Assembly: GCA_963575745.1 (NCBI GenBank)
Contig: CAUYUJ010015831.1
Coordinates: forward strand, 228,182-292,181
Reading direction: 5' to 3'
DNA from: Prorocentrum cordatum
Lineage: Eukaryota > Sar > Dinophyceae > Prorocentrales > Prorocentraceae
DNA length: 64,000 bases
Under the pieces are notes generated by a model that was not told where the DNA came from, did not search any database, and saw nothing but the letters and a program-made list of their open reading frames with translations. Positions within the stretch are counted from its first letter, which is position 1. Every line of letters begins with the position of its first letter. The translations under genes were made by a program, and so were the position numbers. This document shows positions 11,401 to 20,620 of the stretch, piece after piece.

Positions 11401-11500
11401 NNNNNNNNNNNNNNNNNNNNNNNNNNNNNNNNNNNNNNNNNNNNNNNNNNNNNNNNNNNNNNNNNNNNNNNNNNNNNNNNNNNNNNNNNNNNNNNNNNNN
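11401..11500. other. Assembly gap (100 N)
   Basis: Exactly 100 N, the usual placeholder for a gap of unknown size. It sits between G-rich sequence and a GAT/GAG microsatellite, which is where assemblies commonly break. Confidence 1.
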
Positions 11501-11925
11501 GGGAGGAAGCGCAGGCGGAGGGGTGCGAGGCGGGGGAGGATGATGATGGCGATGATGATGATGATGATGGTGGTGATGATGATGCCGATGATGATGATCT
11601 TGATGCTGATGATGCTGATGATGATGCTGATGGTGATGCTGATGATGATGAGGAGGGGGGTGAGGAGGAGGAGGAGGAGGAGGAGGAGGAGGAGGAGGAG
11701 GAGGAGGAGGAGGAGGAGAATGAGGAGGGGGAGGGCGAGGGGGAGGAGGAGGCGGATCAGGACAAGGATGAGGAGGAGGAGGATGAGGAGGAGGAGGAGG
11801 AGGGGGGGGAATTGGAGGAGTTGAAGGAGGAAGGTGAGGAGGAGACTGAGGAGGAGGGTGAGGAGGAGAACGCGGGGGAGGAAGATGAGGAGGATGAGTA
11901 TGCGAGTATGAGACTACCTCGAGGT
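11501..11925 (+). repeat. GAT then GAG trinucleotide microsatellite
   Basis: GATGATG-type triplets (about 11538-11650) pass into GAG/GGA triplets (11655-11910). The same GAT-to-GGA order is seen on a larger scale at 18300-19735. Confidence 0.9.
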
Positions 11926-12239
11926 CAGGGCCTCGCTCGCCACAACGGGCGCAGACAACTATTTGCCCTCGAGATCCGAGTGGCCTAGTTCAGGGAGCCC
12001 CGCCCCCCGACGGGCACGCCTGTGTTCACGGGCAAGCGCCGCGACGTGGGAGGGGCCGTCAAAACCGTGGAATTTCGCCACCTTGAAATCAAAGAGGGGC
12101 GGCGGAAGAGCAAGACCCTATCCGCTCCCACCCGCCCCCGATGAATCAGCGCACTCCACCCCCCCCCCGTCCTGATGGCCGCCACTGGGCGACGGCAGCA
12201 TGCTGGACCACTCATCCACGAGCGCCTGAGATGGCGCGC

Positions 12240-12720
12240 GGACCTGGTCGATAGTGGCATTCGCTCTGCCATGGTATTGCATCTTGCGGAGCCGCGCGCG
12301 CTGAGTGCGAAGGCCTGGGGTGCCGGGCCCTAGACAGCGAGCGTCGAGGCCCTTACCCTTGCAGAAAGACTTGGCCACCGAGGCCCCGCAGCTTTTACAG
12401 GAGAGCACCTGGAGCCCAGGTTCGACGGGGCCCCCATTCGGGGGCGGCCAAAACATCGGCCTGGACCACGGAGTGGCCGTTGAAACACCACGGGGCCCCC
12501 GAACACTGAACCGGGTCAGACTGGGGGGCCGAGGAGGCGGCAGCAGCAACGGCAGCCGCAGCAGCAGAAGGCCCAGCAGGATGGGGGGGGGGGCGGCATG
12601 CCAGCCCCATGCTGGCAAGGAGCAACTCCTTCCTCAGTCCAAGCCAGGCTGCACCTAGCGGATCAGCAGGGTTGATGTCGAACAAGACATCGCTGGTGCC
12701 TTCGACGCCCTCAGAACCCG
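12240..12720 (-). pseudogene. LINE ORF2 part 5: C-terminal tail with zinc knuckle
   Basis: After the RNase H the protein-like signal moves between two overlapping minus frames (12395-12868 and 12118-12618). The second contains CKSCGASVAKSFCKGKGLDA, then RCLGP and LRKMQYHG. This Cys-x2-Cys ... Cys ... His pattern is the common C-terminal knuckle of dinoflagellate LINEs. The Ala/Ser/Pro tract before it is low complexity. The stretch is broken by at least one frameshift. Confidence 0.6.
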
Positions 12721-12725
12721 CACAT

Positions 12726-13721
12726 TCAGCAGCCCCGAACTCGGCCTGCGCACGAGCATGCCAGGAGCAGGCGGCAAGAGACCAAATGTCTAGGTCCTCG
12801 ATGAAAAGAACCTGTTGAGGGGGGGGCGGACCAAAGTTGGGCTCCTTTCTTAGCCCATTCGCCAGCAAGGCGATCGCTTCTCAAGCACCGCTCCTCGTGG
12901 TCGTTCGCCGCTGACTGAAGAGAAACGTGCGCTCTGACCTTATGGGCGCGAGCCCGAGTCCCCGCCCCGCCCCACCACGACTCCCAGAAGTGTTTGCGAG
13001 GGTTGCCTGGGTCCAGGGCCGTGCCAGAGTTGAGCGCAGCACCGATGGAGCCAAGGCAATCGGGGTAAACTTCAAGCGTGTCCTCATCATTCCACTCCGC
13101 AATCTGAGAGAGAACAGAGCATGCATAGTCCTCGCCGTCCCTGGCAGTCTGCTCAGGGGCAAGGTGGTGGTGGTGGTGGTGGTGGTGGTGGTTGTGGTGG
13201 TGGTGGTGGTGGTGGCGGTGGTGGTGGTGGTGGTGGTGGTGGTGGTGGTGGTGGTGGTGGTGGGGGGTCCCATAGACTGCTGCCGCAAGCTGTCCAGCTG
13301 GGCCCGTTTTGATAATCGACCAGCCAGCCCGACTAAGACCAGCCAGCGACGCGCGGTACGCATTGCCGTCTACAAAGACAGGCCCCGAGAAACGCCAACC
13401 CACAGGAACTCCGAACCACCTCCGAAGGTGTTCAGGATCGGGGATGGACTTAGGGAAGCAACGAGCTGGCGAGGGAAAGAGACAGCGACAAAAGAGCCCA
13501 GCAGCAGTCTCTCCGCAGTTGTCCCTGGCTCTCCTGGCCGCGCCCTGCAAGGGCGCTGGGCACTCCCCCCGCTGAATGTCCGCCAGGCAGGAACATCCAT
13601 GCATCCGATGGTAGAGGGTGCCGCGCGCACCTTCGCATAGGCAACACCTGTCATGAACGCTCTTGTTGTGGTCAAACAAACGAGCCTGAGGCCAGTGGCT
13701 GCCTCCAACCAAAGATCGCAA
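12726..13721 (-). pseudogene. LINE ORF2 part 4: zinc site and RNase H domain split by poly-His
   Basis: This 331-codon frame opens with a Cys/His cluster (CCLCEGARGTLYHRMHGCSC) and then an RNase HI domain. The first strand is FVDGNAYRASLAGLSRAGWS (first Asp), then YACSVLSQIAEW, then YPDCLGSI (Asp), and at the end RLAGEWAKKGAQLW, where the last acidic residue of the usual WAD is Glu. Between the first strand and YACSV lies an in-frame run of 31 His in 33 residues, encoded by a CAC (GTG on plus) microsatellite. The role is removal of the RNA strand during retrotransposition. It was probably one polypeptide with the RT; the frame changes near 13700. Confidence 0.8.
13164..13263. repeat. GTG/CAC microsatellite inside the LINE RNase H domain
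   Basis: About 33 GTG triplets with two single interruptions. On the minus strand it is read as poly-histidine, exactly in frame with the RNase H sequence on both sides, so it grew by whole triplets after or during the life of the element. Confidence 0.95.
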
Positions 13722-13724
13722 GGC

Positions 13725-15150
13725 ATGTCCATGGTGGGAAGTCCACGTACCAGAGAAAATTGTCCTAGCAACTTGCGCAGCGGCGACCGACGGGGCGGGC
13801 TGGCCCAGGCACCAGTGATACGACGCATGGCCGGGACATCCGAGGCTTCGAGCGCTGCAGAGCAGAGTCGCTCACAGCAGAACCCAGGAGAGAACTCAAG
13901 AACAGAGAACTCATCATCCTGAGTCTGAAAGGCGAAAGCAGAAGGCATGCTGACGCCGATCCTGGCAATGCAAAGTAAAAGAGCGGCCGCAGGGTCCACG
14001 CACTGAGCCCAGGGATGGGACCGAGCCAGAAGTAAGCGACCAGCACTCCAGCAGACCTCCAGATGCCTGCGTCCAGGAAGAGCCGAGGTGGTCGCAATGG
14101 CCCAGTGTATAGTGACTTGAACAGCATGGACCACAAGCGGATCGCGAAAGGCGCCTCGGGGTGTCGCGCGCAAGCGCAGACCGACAGACGTGCCAGCAGG
14201 GGGCCGCCCCTCCGCCTTCAGGGTAGTCACGCGCAGGCCATGCAACTTGTGATCCGATAACCCCGTCACCGCCGAACCCCGCACCGCCGTCGCCGTAGGA
14301 GACCCCCTCATAATCGTGCTGGCAGAAGCGCCTGCTTCACGGAGCTGCACAACTTTCTGCGCAACTCGTTGAGACTTGGCCAAACGCTTGTTCTGCTCCG
14401 CCACTCTGCGAGCCGAGCCATCATTGGCGTCTGTGCCCAGGTTGCGTGCGCCTACCGGGCGGTCTTCTTCCTTGAGAGACCACCTGGCCGACGACATATC
14501 CGAGAGATCGCGACTATTGGACAAGAACCCTGCCTTGTCCCAGTTAACTTCGAGACGCTTCTGCTCAAGGCCCTCGACAAGGGCCATCATGGCATCAGGA
14601 AGCTGGTCAACAACCTGCGCCAGGGGCCCGGCGGCCTGGAGAAGGAAATCACCCACGAGGTTTTGAAAACGGACCAAAGGAAACCTCCTCTGAAGCCTGG
14701 CGAGGAGGGTGTGCACATGCAATTTGGCGAGAGCCAGCGCACACGAACAACCTGCAGCACCAGTGCCATCAGCAGAGATGGGTGCCGAAACAGCATGGTC
14801 CCACACCGCCCTGCGCGGAAGCCTGTGCGCCGCGCACAGGCACTGCAGGAGTTCAAGGGGCAAGCCTGTGACAACAGCCTCTCTTACAAGTTCTTCGCGA
14901 GAAATGAATTCGTAACATTTGCTGAGGTCCAGCACCCCACTCGTAGCACTGAAATTACTGAGCCGAGCGAAACGCTGGAGGATATTGCGAACATGACCTG
15001 ACCTGTCACAGGTATGCCCTGAGTCGCCCCAAAAGGCAGGGTTGGCAAGGGAACGCTCCCAGTTCCGAGCAGCGGGTTGGCGAAGCCTGGACCATGCCCT
15101 GCACCGCAGGGGCTAGAGCACTATAGGGCGAACACCTCCAGCGGGCTTAA
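13725..15150 (-). pseudogene. LINE ORF2 part 3: reverse transcriptase core, catalytic box damaged
   Basis: The frame begins with KPAGGVRPIVL, hits an in-frame TAG (near 15118) and continues to 13370; below about 13725 the frame is a shadow of the RNase H frame. Motif A is DLSKCYEF (Asp kept). The template/primer block is SADGTGAAGCSC. The catalytic Y-x-D-D box reads LVGDF (about 14646-14660), so the first of the two aspartates is Gly, which should abolish polymerisation. Downstream, RNLGTDA, the KSQR-x-A-QKV-x-QLR block and TGLSDHKLHGLR match the post-RT segment of dinoflagellate LINEs. Domain order and spacing are normal. Confidence 0.82.
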
Positions 15151-15172
15151 GAAGACCAGGGGCACCCACAAG

Positions 15173-16330
15173 TCAACGCTGTGGCCTACGCTCCCAAGCG
15201 TGTAAGATGTCTAAGAAAGCTTGCCGATGCGCTGGAGGCAGCCGCAGAAGTTGCCGCGGGTGCAGCTTGTCCCAGCCAAGTCCAGCCGTCGACGAGTAGG
15301 TCCCCAGGACGCGATCAAGCTGCTCCGAAGTAAGGGGCGGAAGCGGCTCCAGGTGGTTGAGCACCGCGCTAGACGCCCCAAGAGAAGGTTCGCCTTCTGT
15401 TGGCAAGCTGGTGCTCAAACCCGCCCCGTGCCCGGGCAGCAAAGAGTCACGACAGAGGGCCTCGCGGTCCCAGGCCTCAGGAAAGGCTTCGTGCATCCTA
15501 CTAGGAGCAACCCAGAGAAGCTCCCAATCCTCCAAAGTCCTGTCGAGGGCCCGAGAGCCAGCAGCTGGGAGGGGGGGGGCGCCATCCTCAGGCTGCGAGA
15601 CGACGACCGAAGACTCGACACAATCACGACCGAACCGATAGGCCGCGCTGCCGCCCTTCTCCCGAGCCGCGGCCTGAGCCCAGGCCTTCCAGGCCTTGGC
15701 GCATTCCTGCTTGTCCCTGAACAGGAGAGCCTGGAGGTTGTCCCGCAGCACCTGCAAGATATAATTGACTTCCTGAGTGAGGCCGAGCGAGCCATCAGAG
15801 AGGAGCTGAACCAGGTCAGAAAGAGGTCTGCCTCCCCAAGCGCCGAGAGGCTCAGCGTCAGGCCAGGAGGCAAGCTTAAATCCAGCTGCCGTGTGCCTCT
15901 GTCTGCGGAGGGCAGCAAGGTTGGGCTCTCGTTCATCTCTGGCAGGGGGCCCCAGGGCAACCGAGCGAAAGCACGCCGAGTAGAACCTGGACCAGGATTT
16001 GCGCTCCGCAGAGGTGTGCTGCCTGAGCGAGTCTCGCCAGGCAACTTCCAGAGGTTTAACAGCAGTCTGAAACCCTTGGACACGGCCACGCCATCGCCCT
16101 TGGCTCCATTCGGCCAGATCCTGAAACTGAGCTAAGTACGCCTCAACATGCCCAAACCATTCAGCACGCGCCTCACCAATGTCAGCTGGGAGCGCCTCAC
16201 CAATCGCCCAGGACCAGGACCGATGTTCACGAGGCGCCAGGCGGAGGCTTGTCAATCGGAAAGAGCAGAGGCAGCAGCGGCATACAGACCGTAGCTTTCG
16301 CACCAAGGCCAACACACTTGACTGAGACAA
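15173..16330 (-). pseudogene. LINE ORF2 part 2: endonuclease-RT linker and start of the RT
   Basis: A 385-codon frame follows the endonuclease. Most of it is the Trp/Arg/Glu-rich linker typical between endonuclease and RT in LINEs. Its last 50 residues (LTSEQLDRVLGTYSSTAGLG and on to DILHAW) are the start of the RT fingers. It stops at 15173, just before the next RT block, which is read in another frame (KPAGGVRPI, on the minus strand near 15140). A frameshift therefore breaks the RT here. Confidence 0.7.
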
Positions 16331-17052
16331 CAGAGTGGGTCTGCACAGGCGCAGCGGGAATCAGTCCTACCGAGTCAACGAACTTGGCCAGGAGCTTGCT
16401 GCAAACCCCGAAATCGATCTCCCGAGCACCACAGGTAGGCTGAAAAAGGCGTAGCACGACTCCGTGAACTCTGCCTGCCCAGCTCTCAACATCCGTGGGC
16501 AGCATGTTCCAGTCTCCCAGGACAACCCATGGAGCGCGCAAGGCCCCCAGGTGAACAACCAGCGCCGCCAGGATGTCAAGGTTCTCCTTGGCGAGCCCGG
16601 TCGACGTGACCAGGTGCAGGGAGATGACATAGAGCGGGACAGGAAGCCCGATGTTCACTTTCTCCGCGTGCACGCGATGGGTCGGCAGGTCCAGAGTGGC
16701 CAGCTGAGCCTCAGCTACAGCTGGCAGCCGCGAGAGAACGGCCACACCTCCAGAAGAATTGAGCACCCCGTCGCCAGTGCTCACAGCCTTGCCACCATGC
16801 ATGCCCAGCCCGCGCTGCACCGCCCAGCGCCGAGCTGAGCTCCAGAGGCCGTCCTGCTTGATCCTGTGCTCTTGGAGGCAGAGGCAGTGCGGGACGCCAA
16901 AGTCAGAATCGTGCTTCAGCCACTCCAAGAGCGCCTGACAGGTAGACCACTGAGAAGAGTTAACAGACATCAGCTCCAACTTGGCAGAAACGTCAACTGC
17001 GGCGTCCTTGTGCCGCGGCTGCTGGAGGCCAGACCAGCCAAGCTGAATGTCG
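16227..17052 (-). pseudogene. LINE ORF2 part 1: AP/EEP-type endonuclease domain
   Basis: This is the endonuclease-exonuclease-phosphatase fold that nicks target DNA for target-primed reverse transcription. Visible active-site boxes are LMSVNSSQW with the first Asn (about 16949-16976), LQEH with the metal-binding Glu (about 16865-16880), GDWN with Asp and Asn (about 16506-16520), REIDF with Asp (near 16430) and a terminal THSVV with His (near 16340). All the key residues I can place are present. The same frame is open far upstream over ORF1, but that part is a shadow. The frame stops at 16227, while the protein logically continues in the next frame from about 16270, so a frameshift separates it from the RT linker. 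Confidence 0.8.
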
Positions 17053-18054
17053 TCACCCCAACCGCGTCCTCTCGGCTGCAGTGTTGCCGAGAGCTTCCAA
17101 CAGCCGCTTGAACTTGGCGCTGTCGGCGGAGACGTCAAACCCAGCGGCCGCGAATGCCGTGGTGACTTCATCATCCTCGGGATCGAACTCGACCTTGGCA
17201 CCAGCGTCGAACATGGTCGCATCTTGGCTGTCACCTGGTGGGGCTCCGCCGACAGCACCAGCGGCCCCAACACCATGAGGAGCAGCGCCTGAAGCCCCAT
17301 CAGGAGCTGGAGGAGGTGCACGAGCCTGGAGCTTGGCCCTGGCCTCCTCCGCCTTGGCGCCGACAGCCACCGACTGGGCCGTGAAGTCGAGCCCAAATCG
17401 GGTAGCAGCCTTGCCCAGCAGGGCCGAGAGGGCCTCGAGGCTGGCGACAGTGGCTGCGGGGTCATCATCATCTTCTTCCTTGACCTCGGGCACGATGGCC
17501 TTGGCCTGAGCACCTCTGATCGCAGTTTCAATCTTGACGGGAGACTCCGAATGATCAGCGATGGTTTTGTTGGCTTCATCAAGCTGCTTCTGGGCCTGTG
17601 CGAGGGCGTCGCGACAGGCGGCCCCGCGGGCCCGAGCAGCTGCGAGTTGCTTCTCCTTCTTAGAGCGACGCTGGAGCAGGTCCTGGAGGCTCTTGGAGGA
17701 GAGGTCAGCAGGCTGCGGCTGCGATTTGGGAGGGGAGGCTTCCGCATGTTGTAGAAGCTCTGTGAGATCCTTGCCAGAACTCGCTGCAAACTCTTTGATG
17801 GCGCGCCCGACCAGCTCCTTGCGGGAGGGAGGGGGCTGGGCGGCCCGCGGCGGTCCATTGGCCCAGCTGCCTCGGGGAGGCGGTGCTGTCCAAGGGGCGG
17901 TGCTGTCAGGGAACCGTAACTGCTTAAGCGCACGCTGGGGCGCCCGCTGTCCACAATCACGGCACTGGTTGCGCCGCATGAAGTTGCCGAATCCGCATCT
18001 TTTGCGCGAGCAGGCCCAAGTCTTCTTCGTGATGGAGGCGGCATCCGAGCTCAT
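17053..18054 (-). CDS. LINE ORF1: zinc-finger, Ala/Glu-rich protein
   Basis: An ATG-started 333-residue ORF. Near residues 13-36 it has a RanBP2-type zinc finger (WAC-x4-C-GFGN-x6-C-x2-C), a small RNA- or protein-binding fold. This is followed by a proline-rich segment, a long helical Ala/Lys/Glu/Gln stretch (about 110-170) that could be a coiled coil, an acidic patch (EVKEEDDDD) and a Pro/Ala/Gly-rich linker. In LINEs, ORF1 packages the element RNA; that role is inferred. It ends in TGA at 17053, and the endonuclease frame continues one base out of register across this stop, so the two proteins may once have been joined by a frameshift or the frame may have been lost. It is intact over its own length. 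Confidence 0.65.
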   Translation of the reverse strand: MSSDAASITKKTWACSRKRCGFGNFMRRNQCRDCGQRAPQRALKQLRFPDSTAPWTAPPPRGSWANGPPRAAQPPPSRKELVGRAIKEFAASSGKDLTELLQHAEASPPKSQPQPADLSSKSLQDLLQRRSKKEKQLAAARARGAACRDALAQAQKQLDEANKTIADHSESPVKIETAIRGAQAKAIVPEVKEEDDDDPAATVASLEALSALLGKAATRFGLDFTAQSVAVGAKAEEARAKLQARAPPPAPDGASGAAPHGVGAAGAVGGAPPGDSQDATMFDAGAKVEFDPEDDEVTTAFAAAGFDVSADSAKFKRLLEALGNTAAERTRLG

Positions 18055-18146
18055 CGGGGTCTAGTGGTTGGCTCTGAACCGCTGCGCCACTTCCAAGGGC
18101 GCGGTCCAACATGGAAGCAATCAGCTCGAAACCTGGAAATGGCTAA

Positions 18147-18729
18147 GATGAGGAGGATGAGGAGGATTAGGAGGAGGAGGGGGAGGATGATGAGGAGACG
18201 GAGGAGTATGGGGATGCGGCGGATGAAGATGAGGAAGAGGAGGCGGAGGAGGATGCGGACGAGGAGGACGAGGTGGAGGCGGAGGAGGAGGAGGAAGAGG
18301 CTGATGATGACGCTGATGCTGATTGTGATGATTGTGATGCTGATGATGATGATGATGATGGAGAAATGCTGCTGCTGTTGATTATGCAGATGTTGTTGTT
18401 ATTGCTGGTGCTGGCGCTGACGCTGCTGATGATGACGATACTGCTGCTGCTGATGATGCTGATGCTAATGAGTATGGCGATGCCGAGGATGTTGCTGATG
18501 ATGCCGATGCTGCTGATGGTAATGCTGCTGATGATGATGATGCTGGTATCGATGCTGGTTAATGACAATGCGGCTGATGCTGATGATGCTGTTGCTGATG
18601 CTGATGCAGATGATGATGAGCATGGTCATGATCCTGTTGCTGCTGCTGCTGATGAGGTTGCTGATGCTGGTGTCGATGCTGTTGCTGATGATGCTGATGC
18701 TCTGATGCTGATAGTAATGATGGTGATGC

Positions 18730-18760
<31 letters not shown>

Positions 18761-18996
18761 ACTGATGATGGTGCTGATGATGCTGCTGATGATGACGATG
18801 GTGATACTGATGATGATGATGCCGACGATGATGACGATGATGATGATGTTGGTGATGCTGATGCTGCTGACGATGATGATGCTGCTGCTGATGCTGATGA
18901 TGCTGATGATGCTGATGATGATGATGCTGATGATGATGATGACGACGATGATGATGATGATGGTGATGATGATGATGCTGATGCTGATGATGGTGA

Positions 18997-19074
<78 letters not shown>

Positions 19075-19233
19075 ATGAGGAGGAGGAGGAGGAGGAGGAG
19101 GATGTGGAGGAGGAGGAGGAGGAGGAAGGAGGAGGAGGAGGAGGAGGAGGAGGAGGGAGGTGGAGGAGGAGGAGAGGTGGAGGAGGAGGAGGAGGAGGGA
19201 GGAGGAGGAGGAGGAGGAGGAGGAGGAGGAGGA

Positions 19234-19264
<31 letters not shown>

Positions 19265-19735
19265 AGGAGGAGGAGGAGGAGGAGGAGGAGGAGGAGGAGG
19301 AGGAGGAGGAGGAGGAGGGAGGAGGAGGAGGAGGAGGAGGGGAGGAGGAGGAGGAGGAGGAGGAGGAGGAGGAGGAGGAGGAGGAGGAGGGAGGAGGAGG
19401 AGGAGGAGGAGGAGAGAGAAGGAGGAGGGCAGGAGGAGGAGGAGGAGGAGGAGGAGGAGGAGGAGGCGGAGGAGGAGGAGGAGGACGAGGAGGATGAGGA
19501 GAAGGAGGAAGAGGAGGAGGAGGAGGAGGAGGAGGAGGAGGAGGAGGTGGTGGAGTGGGGGTACGGGGAGGAGGGAGGAGTAGGAGGAGGAGGAGAACGA
19601 CCTGGAGGAGGAGGAGGAGGAGGAGGAGAAGGAGGAGGAGGAGGAGGAGGAAAAGGGGGAGGGAGAGGAGGAGGAGGAGGAGGTGGAGGAGGAGGAGGAG
19701 GAAGAGGAGGGCGCAGAGTGTGGGTGACGGGGTGG
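18147..19735 (+). repeat. Large GAT (18300-19075) and GGA (19076-19735) microsatellite
   Basis: About 1.6 kb of triplet repeat. The left part mixes GAT, GCT and GTT triplets and becomes pure GAT near 19000-19070. The right part is nearly pure GGA/GAG. Every frame on both strands is open (poly-Asp/Met, poly-Glu/Gly/Arg, poly-Ser/Leu/Pro), none of which is a gene. Confidence 0.97.
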
Positions 19736-19931
19736 GGAGGAGAAGTCCAAGGCGCTGAAATCAGGTCCCCTTCGCGTTCAGGAGGGCGTAGGTTTTCGGG
19801 CCTTTCCTGAGATCTCGGCCATGGGACCTATCCGTGTCCGAGGCCCGCCGTGGCCAGAAACGCCTCGTGGCTACTTGTTCGGCCTTCCTGATGGTAGCAC
19901 GGTGGCTCTGGCTGCAGAAGCGAACTCAGTG

Positions 19932-20093
19932 TCGTTTAGCCGACCCCTATCCCCTATCCCCTATCCCCATCCAGACCCCCACCACCTCAGCACCCCAGTT
20001 GGGGCTATACCCCTCGGAACCCGAAGGACACGGATCCTATATCCCCATCTAGGGCCCAGGCCACGCCCATGAGGATAGGGGTCGGCTAAACGA
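19932..20093. mobile_element. Foldback element with perfect 21 bp inverted ends
   Basis: Left arm 19932-19952 starts tcgtttagccgacccctatc. Right arm 20073-20093 is its exact reverse complement. The 120 bp interior is C-rich (cccctatcccctatcccc). The size and structure fit a small non-autonomous foldback or MITE. No clear target duplication is visible. Confidence 0.65.
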
Positions 20094-20097
20094 TTCT

Positions 20098-20187
20098 CAC
20101 AGACTTTGCAGGAGCAGGAGCTGGAGGAGGAGGAGGAGGAGGAGGAGGAGGAGGAGGAGGAGGCTCACAGACGTTGCAGGAGCAGGA
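20098..20187 (+). repeat. GGA tract flanked by a 23 bp direct repeat
   Basis: The phrase cacagac(t/g)ttgcaggagca occurs at 20098-20120 and again at 20165-20187, with about 15 GGA triplets between. This suggests slippage or duplication that copied the left flank together with the microsatellite. Confidence 0.7.
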
Positions 20188-20620
20188 GCAGGAGGAGTGG
20201 GACGACTGGCAGGCCCAGCGTCTGGCCGTGGCGAACTCTGGCCTGAAGTCGCTGGAGGACGTCCGGGAGTCGATGCAGCGCACCTACGGGACGGTGGCCA
20301 GCGGGGGCTTTCGACCAGCACTGCCGCGAGAGCCTGGTTCGCGTATCGCCAGGGCCCCGAGCAAGGTTACGCAGCTGGTTAACAGAGGTGGAACAAATAC
20401 ACATACCGCTACCCTTCCCTCGTTTGCCCCTTTTTGGGCCTCCTGGGAGGCCCTCGTCGCCACCGCTGGAATCGCTTCGAATTTCTGGTCAGAACGCACC
20501 CCGGGAGAGGTCCAGGGAGTTACTGCATCGGGACCTTCAGGTCTTCCCATGTTAGGGCCCCGCAGCCACAAAAAATGGTCTGCCGCAGCTTGTGCTTTTC
20601 GGGTGAGCAGTTCTGGTTAG
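20174..20620 (+). other. Exon-like open frame, unrecognised
   Basis: Between about 20190 and 20330 the plus strand reads as a normal acidic/helical peptide (EEWDDWQAQRLAVANSGLKS and on) directly after a possible splice acceptor (ttgcag). It then runs into 'tttcgaccagcactgccgcg', which recurs near 20860 and is therefore repeat, not exon. It may be a short host exon or a repeat-borne fragment; I recognise no family and see no neighbouring exon. Confidence 0.25.

Larger units (their letters stand above)
12235..18064 (-). mobile_element. Degenerate non-LTR retrotransposon (LINE), minus strand
   Basis: Reading on the minus strand, the element encodes in order a zinc-finger ORF1, an AP-type endonuclease, a reverse transcriptase, an RNase H and a C-terminal zinc knuckle. 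This is the usual order in dinoflagellate LINEs. It is broken by at least three frame changes (near 16270, 15170 and 13700), an in-frame TAG about 180 bases upstream of the RT core and a damaged RT catalytic box. The 5' end is set by the ORF1 start at 18054 and the 3' end by the last recognisable zinc knuckle near 12240; the true ends, target duplication and any 3' tail are not visible. A GAT/GAG tract lies beyond the 3' side and another lies upstream of the 5' side. Confidence 0.88.

Noticed and set aside
15221-16135. 304-codon plus frame opposite the LINE
   Set aside because: Antisense shadow of the LINE endonuclease-RT linker; no motif.
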